A DNA stretch of 8,671 bases from Gammaproteobacteria bacterium. GTDB taxonomy: Bacteria; Pseudomonadota; Gammaproteobacteria; Pseudomonadales; Azotimanducaceae. This document shows, piece by piece, positions 1-5,828 of this stretch (position 1 is the stretch's first letter; every line of letters starts with the position of its first letter). The notes under the pieces are model-generated. The model searched no databases and was not told where the DNA came from. It worked only from the letters and a program-made list of their open reading frames with translations. The DNA is taken from positions 1 through 8,671 of the forward strand of contig DMUF01000135.1 in the NCBI GenBank assembly GCA_003476445.1, in the 5' to 3' direction. The position numbers were made by a program, and so were the translations under genes.

Positions 1-344
1 TGCCGCAGGGTGTCCCACACCGCAATACCGTCCGCAATGCCGGCTGGATGGTTGGCAACCACCACAGCACGCCCGGCCGCGGGCACATGCTCGAGCCCGG
101 TGGCGCGGACCCGCATCGACAAGCGCTGCGATAGCCAGTCGAACACCTCGTGCCCCGGAGCTCCATCAAGACGATCAACGACGGCAACCGCGTCTGCATA
201 GCCAAGCCGGGGATATAGCCAACGCTGTACGGCGCGCCAGACGCGCGGGTGCCGCATCAGACCCGTCGCCCGTTCCTCGATCAGCTGATCAATGATGTGC
301 GCTTGCGCTGACAGGTTCTCAGACGGTTGCAGCGGGGTATCCAC
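1..344 (-). CDS. PlsC-like glycerophospholipid acyltransferase family protein, N-terminal part (gene runs off the left edge)
   Basis: This minus-strand reading frame is open from an in-frame stop at 384-386 to the left edge. The only start codon close to that stop is GTG at 344-342, giving 114 visible codons; the next, ATG, is at residue 30. No good Shine-Dalgarno sequence precedes the GTG, so the start is uncertain. Residues about 83-110 read GLEHVPAAGRAVVVANHPAG followed by IADG, the acyl-acceptor block of membrane-associated lysophospholipid/glycerol-phosphate acyltransferases. The catalytic pair would be His99 and Asp105, an HX5D spacing rather than the textbook HX4D; I recall similar spacing in the NHPxG subgroup. 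Such enzymes move an acyl group from acyl-CoA or acyl-ACP to a lipid alcohol at the inner membrane. The gene follows the SDR gene at 443-1258 after a 98-bp gap with no convincing terminator, so it may end the catabolic operon or be a separate housekeeping gene. Substrate not assignable. Confidence 0.7.
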   Translation of the reverse strand, partial: MDTPLQPSENLSAQAHIIDQLIEERATGLMRHPRVWRAVQRWLYPRLGYADAVAVVDRLDGAPGHEVFDWLSQRLSMRVRATGLEHVPAAGRAVVVANHPAGIADGIAVWDTLR

Positions 345-442
345 AATGGGGTCACAAGTCTCAGCTGGTGGGAGACGAAGGAATCAAGGCGATAACTCGG
401 CGAACCTACACCCCACCCCCCATGGATTCAACGGCGCCGGGG

Positions 443-1258
443 TTACTCCCGGAATAGCTGCGTGCGACCGCCGTCTACGACCAGATCGTGCCCGTTCACA
501 TAGCTGCCCGCATCTGACGCAAGGTAAAGCGCCGCCTCGGCGATATCGTCAGCCAGCCCGGCGCGCGGCAGAGGTGTTGCACGCGCCAGATTGGCTTTCA
601 GTTTTTCCAGCTTGCGCGCGTTGTCGTCGGCTGCAAGCGTATTGGCCCGCGCCGATCCGCCCCAGAAAATGGGCGTTGCAATAGCGCCCGGAGAGATCGC
701 GTTCACGCGGATCTGCTTCGGTCCCAGCTCCACCGCCGCCAATCGCGTGTAGTGGGTGACCGCTGCCTTCAGCACGGAATAGAGAATATTCCCCTGGTTG
801 TAGCGAATGCCCGCGATACTCGAACAGTTGATGATCGAGCCACCGCCTCGCGCCTCCATGTGCGGAACCGCGTGCTTGATGCCGAAGATGACGCTCGAGA
901 GCAACAGATGCACCCCATAATCAATCTGCTCACCGGTGAAGGTCGTCAGCGACCCGGACGTGGGACCACCCGCGTTGTTGAACAGAATGTCGAGCGCGCC
1001 GAAGCGGTCGACGGTCAGCCTCACCGCAGCGGCGATATCGCCCTCTTCCATCACATCCATCGGGCAATACACGGCTGCAGCGCCCAGACGGGCGGCAACG
1101 GCTGCACCTTTATCCTGCGAACGTCCCGCGAGCACGACCTGCGCACCTGCTGCGACGAAGCGCTCGGCGGTTGCTTCCCCGATACCGCTCGTGCCACCGG
1201 TGATGAGCGCCACCTTGCCGGTCAGCGGTCCCCGCGGATTAGTTTCGTTTACATCCAT
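443..1258 (-). CDS. Short-chain dehydrogenase/reductase (SDR), 271 aa
   Basis: A classical SDR oxidoreductase, cytoplasmic, expected to interconvert an alcohol and a ketone or aldehyde with NAD(P)(H). The Rossmann cofactor motif TGGTSGIG is at residues 20-27 and NNAG at 94-97. The catalytic Ser is Ser147 (in NCSSIAG), and the YxxxK pair is Tyr160/Lys164 (YSVLK, with Val-Leu where Ala-Ser is common). The PG motif appears as SPGAIATP around residue 190, and the C-terminus ends with a usual VDGGRT stretch. The second beta strand ends in Ala-Gly-Arg (44-46) with no acidic residue, which favours NADP(H); this is inference. Length is normal for the family. The ATG at 1258 is preceded by GGGGAG with about 8 nt spacing. 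It lies 47 bp after the SlyD-like gene in the same direction, so probably in the same operon as the P450, acting on a hydroxylated intermediate. Exact substrate unknown. Confidence 0.9.
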   Translation of the reverse strand: MDVNETNPRGPLTGKVALITGGTSGIGEATAERFVAAGAQVVLAGRSQDKGAAVAARLGAAAVYCPMDVMEEGDIAAAVRLTVDRFGALDILFNNAGGPTSGSLTTFTGEQIDYGVHLLLSSVIFGIKHAVPHMEARGGGSIINCSSIAGIRYNQGNILYSVLKAAVTHYTRLAAVELGPKQIRVNAISPGAIATPIFWGGSARANTLAADDNARKLEKLKANLARATPLPRAGLADDIAEAALYLASDAGSYVNGHDLVVDGGRTQLFRE

Positions 1259-1305
1259 CGGCTCTTCTCCCCGTTCGCTTCAACCGGTGCTTCGCGCCCC
1301 GTTGG

Positions 1306-1800
1306 TCAGTGGTGGTGCCCACCGGGCCCATGCGCATGCCCATGCGCAAGCTCTTCTGCGGTCGCCTCGCGCACGCTGACCAATTCGATGTCGAACTCGA
1401 GCGTCTGACCTGCAAGCGGGTGATTCAGATCGATATCCACCACTTTGCCCCCCACCTTGATCACCGTAACGGTGCGCGGACCCTCGCGGGTCTGGAGCGT
1501 TGTCTGCTCACCCGGCTTGAGCCGGTTGGGATTCGGCAGGTACTTCTTCGAAATCCGCTGGGTAAAGTCTGAGCGATGTTCGCCGAAAGCCTGGTCAGGG
1601 GTGAGCGTGAGATTCAATCGCTCTCCGCTCGCCTTACCGTCCAGCGCCGTTTCGATCGCGGGCAAGAGTGAGCCGTGGCCGTGCAGCGACACGAACGGTT
1701 CACCCTCGCGATTCGATTCCACTTCAGTACCGTCCGCTCCGCGAATGGCGTAGCGAACCGTGATCACCCGGTCCTTTGCGACCAGCAGCCCTTCACTCAT
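1306..1800 (-). CDS. slyD: SlyD-type FKBP peptidyl-prolyl cis-trans isomerase, 164 aa
   Basis: Peptidyl-prolyl isomerase and chaperone of the SlyD branch, cytosolic. The N-terminal half of the FKBP fold starts at MSEGLLVAKDRVITV and contains the LHGHGSLLPAIETAL block (residues 39-53), nearly the wording of E. coli SlyD. The insert-in-flap chaperone domain spans roughly residues 76-125 and the fold closes with DLNHPLAGQTLEFDIEL (124-140). The tail AEELAHGHAHGPGGHHH (148-164) has six histidines but no cysteines. It is therefore much shorter than the Cys/His-rich metal tail of enterobacterial SlyD, so nickel delivery is possible but weaker as a prediction. The start is supported by GAGGAG upstream of the ATG and by the ATGA overlap (1797-1800) with the preceding epoxide-hydrolase-like gene, which suggests translational coupling. 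A folding or metal-handling factor inside a catabolic operon is unusual. It may help mature the metalloenzymes, but that is inference. Confidence 0.92.
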   Translation of the reverse strand: MSEGLLVAKDRVITVRYAIRGADGTEVESNREGEPFVSLHGHGSLLPAIETALDGKASGERLNLTLTPDQAFGEHRSDFTQRISKKYLPNPNRLKPGEQTTLQTREGPRTVTVIKVGGKVVDIDLNHPLAGQTLEFDIELVSVREATAEELAHGHAHGPGGHHH

Positions 1801-2750
1801 GAACCCGACTCCTCAAGCGTCATCTGCCAGCGCATTTCCGGCACCGGCTGTCCCGTTAGAAACGCGCGAATCATGGCGTTGACCGCTTCCGGCGCTTCCT
1901 GCTGTACCCAGTGCGAGACTCGCGGCAGGTAACGAATGGTGAGATCGCTCACCCATTCCTCTGTGCCGTACGTGGTCTCCTTTGTGAGCGCCATGTCTTC
2001 TTCACCCCACACCATGAGGGTGGGCGTGTTGATCACAGGCAAGCCTTCCTGTTGCTGGCGCCGCGCTCCACCGCCGCGAACAAGCGCGCGATAGTAGTTG
2101 ATCATGGCGGTCAGAGCACCGGGCTCTGCGGCGTTACGTCGGTAGACTTCAAGCACGCCGTCCGGGAACCGCGACTTATCAATCGCTGAACCACGGAAGG
2201 CTTGACCCACGGCTTTTGCGCCCGCCTGTCCCAGCAGCCACTCGGGCAATCCGGGAATCTGGAAGAAAAAGATGTACCAGGACTTCCGCAGCTGAGCGAT
2301 GCCCTTGCGCAGCGCTTTTCGCGCCGGCCCCGGGTGCGGCACGTTGCAGATGATGAGGTGCGAGAGCGGGCGCTTCTGCCGCATCGCAAAATGCCAGGCA
2401 ATGACAGCGCCCCAGTCGTGCGCGAGCAACACGACCTCGCGGCAACCGGAGGCATCGATCAATCCGGCCACGTCATCCATGAGGCACTCGAGACTGTACG
2501 CTTCCACGCCTTCGGGTCGGGACGAGCGACCATATCCGCGCAGGTTCGGCGCCCAGGCGCGATAGCCGAGATCCGCGAGCAGAGGCAGCTGGAAGCGCCA
2601 GGAAAAACTGTGCTCCGGAAAGCCGTGCAGGCAGAGCGCCAGCCGGTCTCCGGTACCGCAGGTATCCACCTCGAAGCGCAGACCATTCGCCTCGACGAAC
2701 GTGGTCTCGATGCGCGGATCGCGCATTTCAGCGGGAACGATGTCCTGCAT
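1797..2750 (-). CDS. Alpha/beta hydrolase of the epoxide hydrolase type, 317 aa
   Basis: Soluble alpha/beta-hydrolase-fold enzyme, most like microbial and mammalian soluble epoxide hydrolases, which open an epoxide to a vicinal diol through an aspartyl-ester intermediate. The oxyanion motif HGFPEHSFSW is at residues 42-51 and the nucleophile elbow AHDWGA at 110-115, with Asp112 as nucleophile. The acid of the triad is Asp252 (or Glu251) in VWGEEDMAL, and the base is His280 in VSHW. The cap region (about 140-235) holds Tyr159 in KSWYIFFFQIPGLPEW and Tyr219/Tyr220, candidates for the two ring-activating tyrosines. Haloalkane dehalogenases and fluoroacetate dehalogenases share the Asp nucleophile and remain alternatives. 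Cap residues favour an epoxide hydrolase. The ATG at 2750 has GAGGA 7 nt upstream that overlaps the stop of the preceding SDR gene, with only 10 bp between genes, so the two are probably translated in a coupled way. Epoxides could arise from P450 action on an alkene or terpenoid. Confidence 0.88.
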   Translation of the reverse strand: MQDIVPAEMRDPRIETTFVEANGLRFEVDTCGTGDRLALCLHGFPEHSFSWRFQLPLLADLGYRAWAPNLRGYGRSSRPEGVEAYSLECLMDDVAGLIDASGCREVVLLAHDWGAVIAWHFAMRQKRPLSHLIICNVPHPGPARKALRKGIAQLRKSWYIFFFQIPGLPEWLLGQAGAKAVGQAFRGSAIDKSRFPDGVLEVYRRNAAEPGALTAMINYYRALVRGGGARRQQQEGLPVINTPTLMVWGEEDMALTKETTYGTEEWVSDLTIRYLPRVSHWVQQEAPEAVNAMIRAFLTGQPVPEMRWQMTLEESGS

Positions 2751-2760
2751 GGCGTTGTCC

Positions 2761-3636
2761 TCAGATCTTTACCATTCCACCGTCCACCATGAGCGTTTGA
2801 CCGGTCATGTTGAGCGCATTGTCAGAAACGAGAAACACGACAGCGTTGCCGATATCTGCGACCGTCTGCTCGCGCTTCAGCGGCGTGCGGTCGAAGATTT
2901 CCGGGTAATCACCGCGGGCAATGCCCGTGAACCACTCCCGCGCGTCCATACCCTTGAATTGCGGGAGCATAGCGACGGCGCGCTCGGCATTCTGGCGCCA
3001 GGCGTCGGTCCAGACGATCCCCGGAGCGACCGCGTTTACATTGATGTTATGCGGTCCGAGCAGTTCAGCCATCGTCTGGGTGAAACTCACGAGCGCGGCT
3101 TTCATCGCGTTGTAGGACGGGTGCACAAAACTCTCAAGCATCGCCTTCGACAACGAGTTGCGACCCGCAATCGACGTGATGTTCACGATCTTGCCGCTGC
3201 CCTGCTTCTTGAAGACCGGAAGGACCGCCTCGGTCATGAGCACCACCGGGCGCAGATTCTGACCATACAGCGCGTCCCAGAGAGAGGCTACCGGCCCCAG
3301 CGGCCCGGCCTCCGGCGCGGCGCTGGTCTTTGGCGCAGCGCCGACGTTGTTAACCAGAATATCGAGCCGGCCGAAGCGGGCCATTGCGGCTTCCACCGCC
3401 GCCAGCATGACGTCGGGCGCCGTGATGTCGCCCGGAAACGCGTGAGCTTGCCCCCCTTCAGCCTGAATGGCGGCTACGGTGGCTGCCGTCGTCTCCTGAC
3501 CCCAGGAATTGACCAGAACGCTCCCACCGGCTCGCGCCAGCGCAAGCGCAATACCCTGGCCGATACCTCGCCCTGCAGCAGTCACGATGGCGACCTGCCC
3601 GGCGAGCAGGTCTGACGGATAGGTGTTCGCAGCCAT
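2761..3636 (-). CDS. Short-chain dehydrogenase/reductase (SDR), 291 aa
   Basis: A second classical SDR enzyme, distinct in sequence from the one at 443-1258. The cofactor motif is TAAGRGIG (19-26), the NNAG equivalent is NNVG (96-99), the catalytic Ser is Ser155 (NITSIAG), and the catalytic pair is Tyr175/Lys179 (YNAMK). The Ser-Tyr distance is 20 residues instead of about 13 because of an insertion after IAGRN, which suggests a modified active-site lid. NAVAPGIVWTD (201-211) and the terminal VDGG motif (285-288) are present. A region of extra length (about 210-250, MDAREWFTGIARGDYPEIF) would form the substrate-binding loop. Asn43-Ser44 follows beta strand 2, so cofactor preference is unclear. 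The ATG at 3636 has GAGGG 6-7 nt upstream. The gene follows the P450 after 56 bp and precedes the hydrolase by 10 bp. The likely task is oxidising an alcohol formed by the P450; substrate unknown. Confidence 0.9.
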   Translation of the reverse strand: MAANTYPSDLLAGQVAIVTAAGRGIGQGIALALARAGGSVLVNSWGQETTAATVAAIQAEGGQAHAFPGDITAPDVMLAAVEAAMARFGRLDILVNNVGAAPKTSAAPEAGPLGPVASLWDALYGQNLRPVVLMTEAVLPVFKKQGSGKIVNITSIAGRNSLSKAMLESFVHPSYNAMKAALVSFTQTMAELLGPHNINVNAVAPGIVWTDAWRQNAERAVAMLPQFKGMDAREWFTGIARGDYPEIFDRTPLKREQTVADIGNAVVFLVSDNALNMTGQTLMVDGGMVKI

Positions 3637-3692
3637 GATCAGCCCTCGAAAAAAGGGTTCTACTTTAGCCGATCATGCGCGCTGCGCCCCGG

Positions 3693-4952
3693 TCATTTAG
3701 CGGTGAGACGGACCGGCAGTTCGAGGTAGCCTTTCACGAACGACGAGTAGGTACGCACAGGCTCACCGACCACCTCGACCGTGTCGAAGCGCTTGAGAAT
3801 TTCCTCCCACGCGACGCGCAGCTGCATCTCACCCACACGGTTGCCCATGCACCGATGGATACCGAATCCGAAGCTCATGTGGCTGCGCGCGTTGGGCCGA
3901 TCGATGATGAACGCGTCCGGAGATTCGAACATCAGCGGGTCGCGATTGCCCGACACGTACCACATCACGACCTTGTCGCCCGCCTTGATCACCTTGCCCC
4001 GCAGCTCGGTGTCCACCAGCGCACGACGGCGCATGTGGGCGAGCGGGGTCTGCCAGCGGATGATCTCCGACACCATATTAGGAATGAGCGCAGGGTTGGC
4101 GCGCAGCTTGTCGTACTCCGCCGGATGCTGGTTGAGCGCAAGCACACCGCCCGAGAGGGAATTGCGTGTAGTGTCGTTACCCCCGACGATGAGCAGAATG
4201 AGGTTGCCCAGGTACTCCATCGGGCGAGTGATCATGTCCCGGGTAGCCGGGCTGTGCGCCAGCATGGAGATGAGGTCATTGCCGGGCTCCGGACGCGCCG
4301 CGCGCTCGTGCCACAGCTCGGTGAAATACGTCAGGCATTCGATGAGCTCGGCGCGCCGCTGGTCCTCACTTTCGATGATCCCGGTGCCCGGCTGCGCGGT
4401 CGCCACATCGGACCATCGCGTGAGCTTCGCTCGATCGTGGAACGGAAAGTCAAAAAGCGTTGCCAGCATCTGCGTAGTCAGTTCGATGGACACGCGATCG
4501 ACCCAGTTAAAGGTCTCATCGCGCGGCAACCCGTCGAGAATCATCGCCACGCGTTCGCGTATGGTGGGCTCGAGCGCCGCCAGATTGCGCGGCCCGGCCA
4601 CCGGCGCCACCACCTTGCGTTGCACATCGTGCTTCGGCGGGTCCATCGCAATGAACATCGGCAGCTGGAAGTCTTCGTCCTGATCGCCGACGGTGATGCC
4701 GCCTTCGGACGAGAAGATCTCGTGCTGCATGTCGACGTACTTGATGTCGTCGTACCGCGTGATCGACCAGTAAGGCCCAAACTCGCTTTCCGCAGTGAAG
4801 TGCACGGGATCTTCTTCACGCAGGCGCTTCAAGAGCGGCAGATGGGCATCGCGCCGGAAGAGCCCGGGTTGAGCCGGGTTCAGCGCCTCAATGGGATAGG
4901 CATAGGGGTCGAGCTGCAGTTCTGCTTCTGGCAGCACAAGGGCTTCGCTCAT
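3693..4952 (-). CDS. Cytochrome P450, CYP153-like (alkane/fatty-acid terminal hydroxylase type), 419 aa
   Basis: Soluble class I bacterial P450. The oxygen-binding I-helix motif GGNDTT is at residues 257-262, the ExxR motif is Glu296-Ile-Ile-Arg299, and the heme-binding loop FGFGIHRCMG (361-370) places the iron ligand at Cys368. Several stretches match my memory of CYP153 alkane hydroxylases closely: FGPYWSITRYDDI, LPMFIAMDPPKHDVQRK, TTQMLATLFDFPFHDRAKLT and VVMWYVSGNRDP. This family hydroxylates terminal carbons of medium-chain alkanes, fatty acids or cyclic compounds, taking electrons from a ferredoxin. I chose ATG 4952 (MSEALVL) because AGGAGA sits 6 nt upstream; a longer frame to 4991 would add 13 Arg-rich residues with no ribosome binding site. 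The ferredoxin gene lies 40 bp upstream on the same strand, which fits the electron donor. No ferredoxin reductase gene is in the window. Family placement is strong; the substrate is inference. Confidence 0.93.
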   Translation of the reverse strand: MSEALVLPEAELQLDPYAYPIEALNPAQPGLFRRDAHLPLLKRLREEDPVHFTAESEFGPYWSITRYDDIKYVDMQHEIFSSEGGITVGDQDEDFQLPMFIAMDPPKHDVQRKVVAPVAGPRNLAALEPTIRERVAMILDGLPRDETFNWVDRVSIELTTQMLATLFDFPFHDRAKLTRWSDVATAQPGTGIIESEDQRRAELIECLTYFTELWHERAARPEPGNDLISMLAHSPATRDMITRPMEYLGNLILLIVGGNDTTRNSLSGGVLALNQHPAEYDKLRANPALIPNMVSEIIRWQTPLAHMRRRALVDTELRGKVIKAGDKVVMWYVSGNRDPLMFESPDAFIIDRPNARSHMSFGFGIHRCMGNRVGEMQLRVAWEEILKRFDTVEVVGEPVRTYSSFVKGYLELPVRLTAK

Positions 4953-4992
4953 GACGTTCTCCTGGGGGTGGCGGCGCAAACGCGCGCGCAAT

Positions 4993-5313
4993 TCACATCT
5001 GGAATTCGGGAACCCGAACCACTAAACCGTCGAGGTCATCGCTCACCGTAATCTGGCAGGAAAGACGCGAGTTGCCCCCGCGCTCCGGATTCAGATCGAG
5101 CATGGACTCTTCGCGATCACCCGGCTGCCCTACGCGCGCCATCCACGCCTCATCGACGTAGACATGGCACGTGGCACAGGAGCACTCGCCGCCGCAGTCG
5201 GCGTCGATACCCGGGACCAGATTGTCTATGGCTGCGCGCATGAGCGAGAGGCCGTTCTCGGCATCCACCGTTTGCGGCGTTCCGCTATGGGCGATAAAGG
5301 TAATTTTCGGCAT
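4993..5313 (-). CDS. [2Fe-2S] ferredoxin of the putidaredoxin/adrenodoxin type, 106 aa
   Basis: Small electron carrier, the expected donor to the adjacent P450. The cluster ligands are Cys40, Cys46, Cys49 and Cys86, giving the C-x5-C-x2-C-x36-C spacing of adrenodoxin-type ferredoxins. The first loop reads [15 protein letters not shown]. Cys44 is an extra cysteine inside this loop, as also occurs in some relatives. Total length (106) equals that of putidaredoxin, but the last residue is Met and not the Trp important in putidaredoxin. The ATG at 5313 is preceded by AAGGGAG at 7 nt spacing. It is the first gene of the leftward operon. An inverted repeat (5332-5359) lies directly upstream of the ribosome binding site. 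It could also donate to the divergent Rieske oxygenase, although those often use other ferredoxins. The partner reductase is not in the window. Confidence 0.93.
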   Translation of the reverse strand: MPKITFIAHSGTPQTVDAENGLSLMRAAIDNLVPGIDADCGGECSCATCHVYVDEAWMARVGQPGDREESMLDLNPERGGNSRLSCQITVSDDLDGLVVRVPEFQM

Positions 5314-5331
5314 GAAAGTACTCCCTTAATG

Positions 5332-5359
5332 CGTCGGGTTGCGGCCGATCCGCCCGACG
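5332..5359 (-). repeat. Inverted repeat / possible 5' leader hairpin ahead of the ferredoxin gene
   Basis: CGTCGGG (5332-5338) and CCCGACG (5353-5359) are perfect 7-bp complementary arms. Inside them CGG (5342-5344) can pair with CCG (5350-5352) around a CCGAT loop. On the leftward transcript the structure would end just 5' of the AAGGGAG ribosome binding site, so it could affect translation or mRNA stability, or the DNA could be an operator. Read rightward it is followed by CCTTCTTTTT, but no gene lies upstream on that strand, so a terminator role is less likely. Confidence 0.5.
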
Positions 5360-5528
5360 GTCCTTCTTTTTGCTCTCACGATATATGCAATGCACACATT
5401 TTCCTAGGGGCAGTCGCGAGCTGCGTCAGCCGTGTTGCCCCCGGCTTTCTCGTGGATCGGGCATCTCTCCCCTTCATGAAACGCGATAGAAGAAAGATCC
5501 GCAGCATCGAATGACTGAGCGAATGGTG

Positions 5529-5552
5529 CGCGATTCACCTTCGCGTTATGCT
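5529..5552 (+). promoter_or_regulatory. Candidate promoter with inverted repeat for the hypothetical/Rieske genes
   Basis: TATGCT at 5547-5552 resembles a sigma-70 -10 box and lies 48 bp ahead of the ATG at 5600. Immediately upstream, CGCGA (5529-5533) and TCGCG (5541-5545) form a 5-bp inverted repeat with 7 bp between, placed in the -35/-10 spacer where a repressor or activator could bind. No good -35 hexamer is visible, which would suit an activator-dependent promoter. Assigned by eye only. Confidence 0.3.
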
Positions 5553-5599
5553 CGGGCACAACATGCATCTTTGAAGGTTAGGTCCTGGGGAGACATCCG

Positions 5600-5809
5600 A
5601 TGCCCGTCCTGCGACATCCGCTGTCCGGCGCAACCTACACTCTGCGCGACGATGGTCTCGTCGACGTAGACAATAACGGTCTGCGCGGCACGTTCGACTA
5701 TACCGGCCGATTCCGCGGCGGTGATCTGCGGTTTGCCGACCCCCACATGCTGCTCTGGCTTGCCGGACCGCAATTGCCTGCCGGGCACAACATTCGCCGT
5801 AACCGCTGA
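5600..5809 (+). CDS. Small hypothetical protein upstream of the Rieske oxygenase, 69 aa
   Basis: I do not recognise this family. It is likely a real gene: the ATG has GGGGAG (5587-5592) 7 nt upstream, third codon positions are strongly G/C as in the neighbours, and the next gene starts 19 bp after its stop. The protein begins MPVLRHPLSGATYTLRDDGL, continues with VDVDNNGLRGTFDYTGRF (21-38) and ends with a segment containing ADPHMLLWLAGPQLP (46-60) and a basic tail NIRRNR. It has no cysteines, signal peptide or clear membrane helix. The alternating beta-like pattern with Asp/Gly turns suggests a small beta-rich domain. Being first in the transcription unit with a Rieske oxygenase, it may be an accessory or small subunit-like partner. 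That is inference from position only; it is far shorter than a ring-hydroxylating beta subunit (about 160-190 aa). Confidence 0.7.
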   Translation: MPVLRHPLSGATYTLRDDGLVDVDNNGLRGTFDYTGRFRGGDLRFADPHMLLWLAGPQLPAGHNIRRNR

Positions 5810-5828
5810 CGCGGGAGGAACCTCTATC

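Larger units (their letters stand above)
5314..5599. promoter_or_regulatory. Divergent intergenic control region between the ferredoxin and hypothetical/Rieske operons
   Basis: A 286-bp stretch without a convincing gene separates two divergent transcription units, so it must hold both promoters. It contains a 7-bp-arm inverted repeat next to the ferredoxin ribosome binding site (5332-5359). An AT-rich patch around 5380-5400 includes TATATC on the minus strand (5380-5385), a possible -10 box for the ferredoxin operon without a good -35. An imperfect 15-bp palindrome centred on TCGCGA lies at 5410-5424. A candidate rightward promoter is at 5529-5552. No regulator gene adjoins it, so the controlling protein cannot be guessed. 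Confidence 0.55.

Noticed and set aside
434..461. Possible Rho-independent terminator after the SDR gene (CCGGG / CCCGG near the stop)
   Set aside because: The 5-bp stem overlaps the stop codon and no T-run follows in either direction, so it is not convincing.
2701..3615. A 304-codon plus-strand open frame opposite the SDR gene
   Set aside because: No motif, Arg-rich composition, fully antisense to a gene with all SDR motifs.
3640..3665. Possible terminator between the P450 and SDR genes (A/T run with small CCCT/AGGG arms)
   Set aside because: The arms are only 3-4 bp and the run lies in the loop rather than after the stem. It is more likely just the leader of the SDR gene with its GAGGG ribosome binding site.
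4953..4991. N-terminal extension of the P450 to an upstream ATG at 4991
   Set aside because: The extension MRARLRRHPQENV is atypical, includes the ribosome binding site of the internal ATG, and nearly abuts the ferredoxin stop. The start at 4952 has AGGAGA at ideal spacing.
3675..5051. A 458-codon open frame on the plus strand opposite the P450 gene
   Set aside because: It mirrors the P450 and ferredoxin coding frames, is rich in Arg/His with no recognisable motif, and lacks a ribosome binding site. Long antisense frames are expected opposite GC-rich genes.
5386..5409. Possible sigma-54 promoter on the minus strand (GG ... TTGCA)
   Set aside because: The GG-to-GC distance is 14 bp where 10 is required, so the -24/-12 geometry is not met.
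5164..5514. A 116-codon plus-strand frame running from the ferredoxin gene into the intergenic region
   Set aside because: Begins antisense to the ferredoxin, no ribosome binding site, no family resemblance and no downstream partner.
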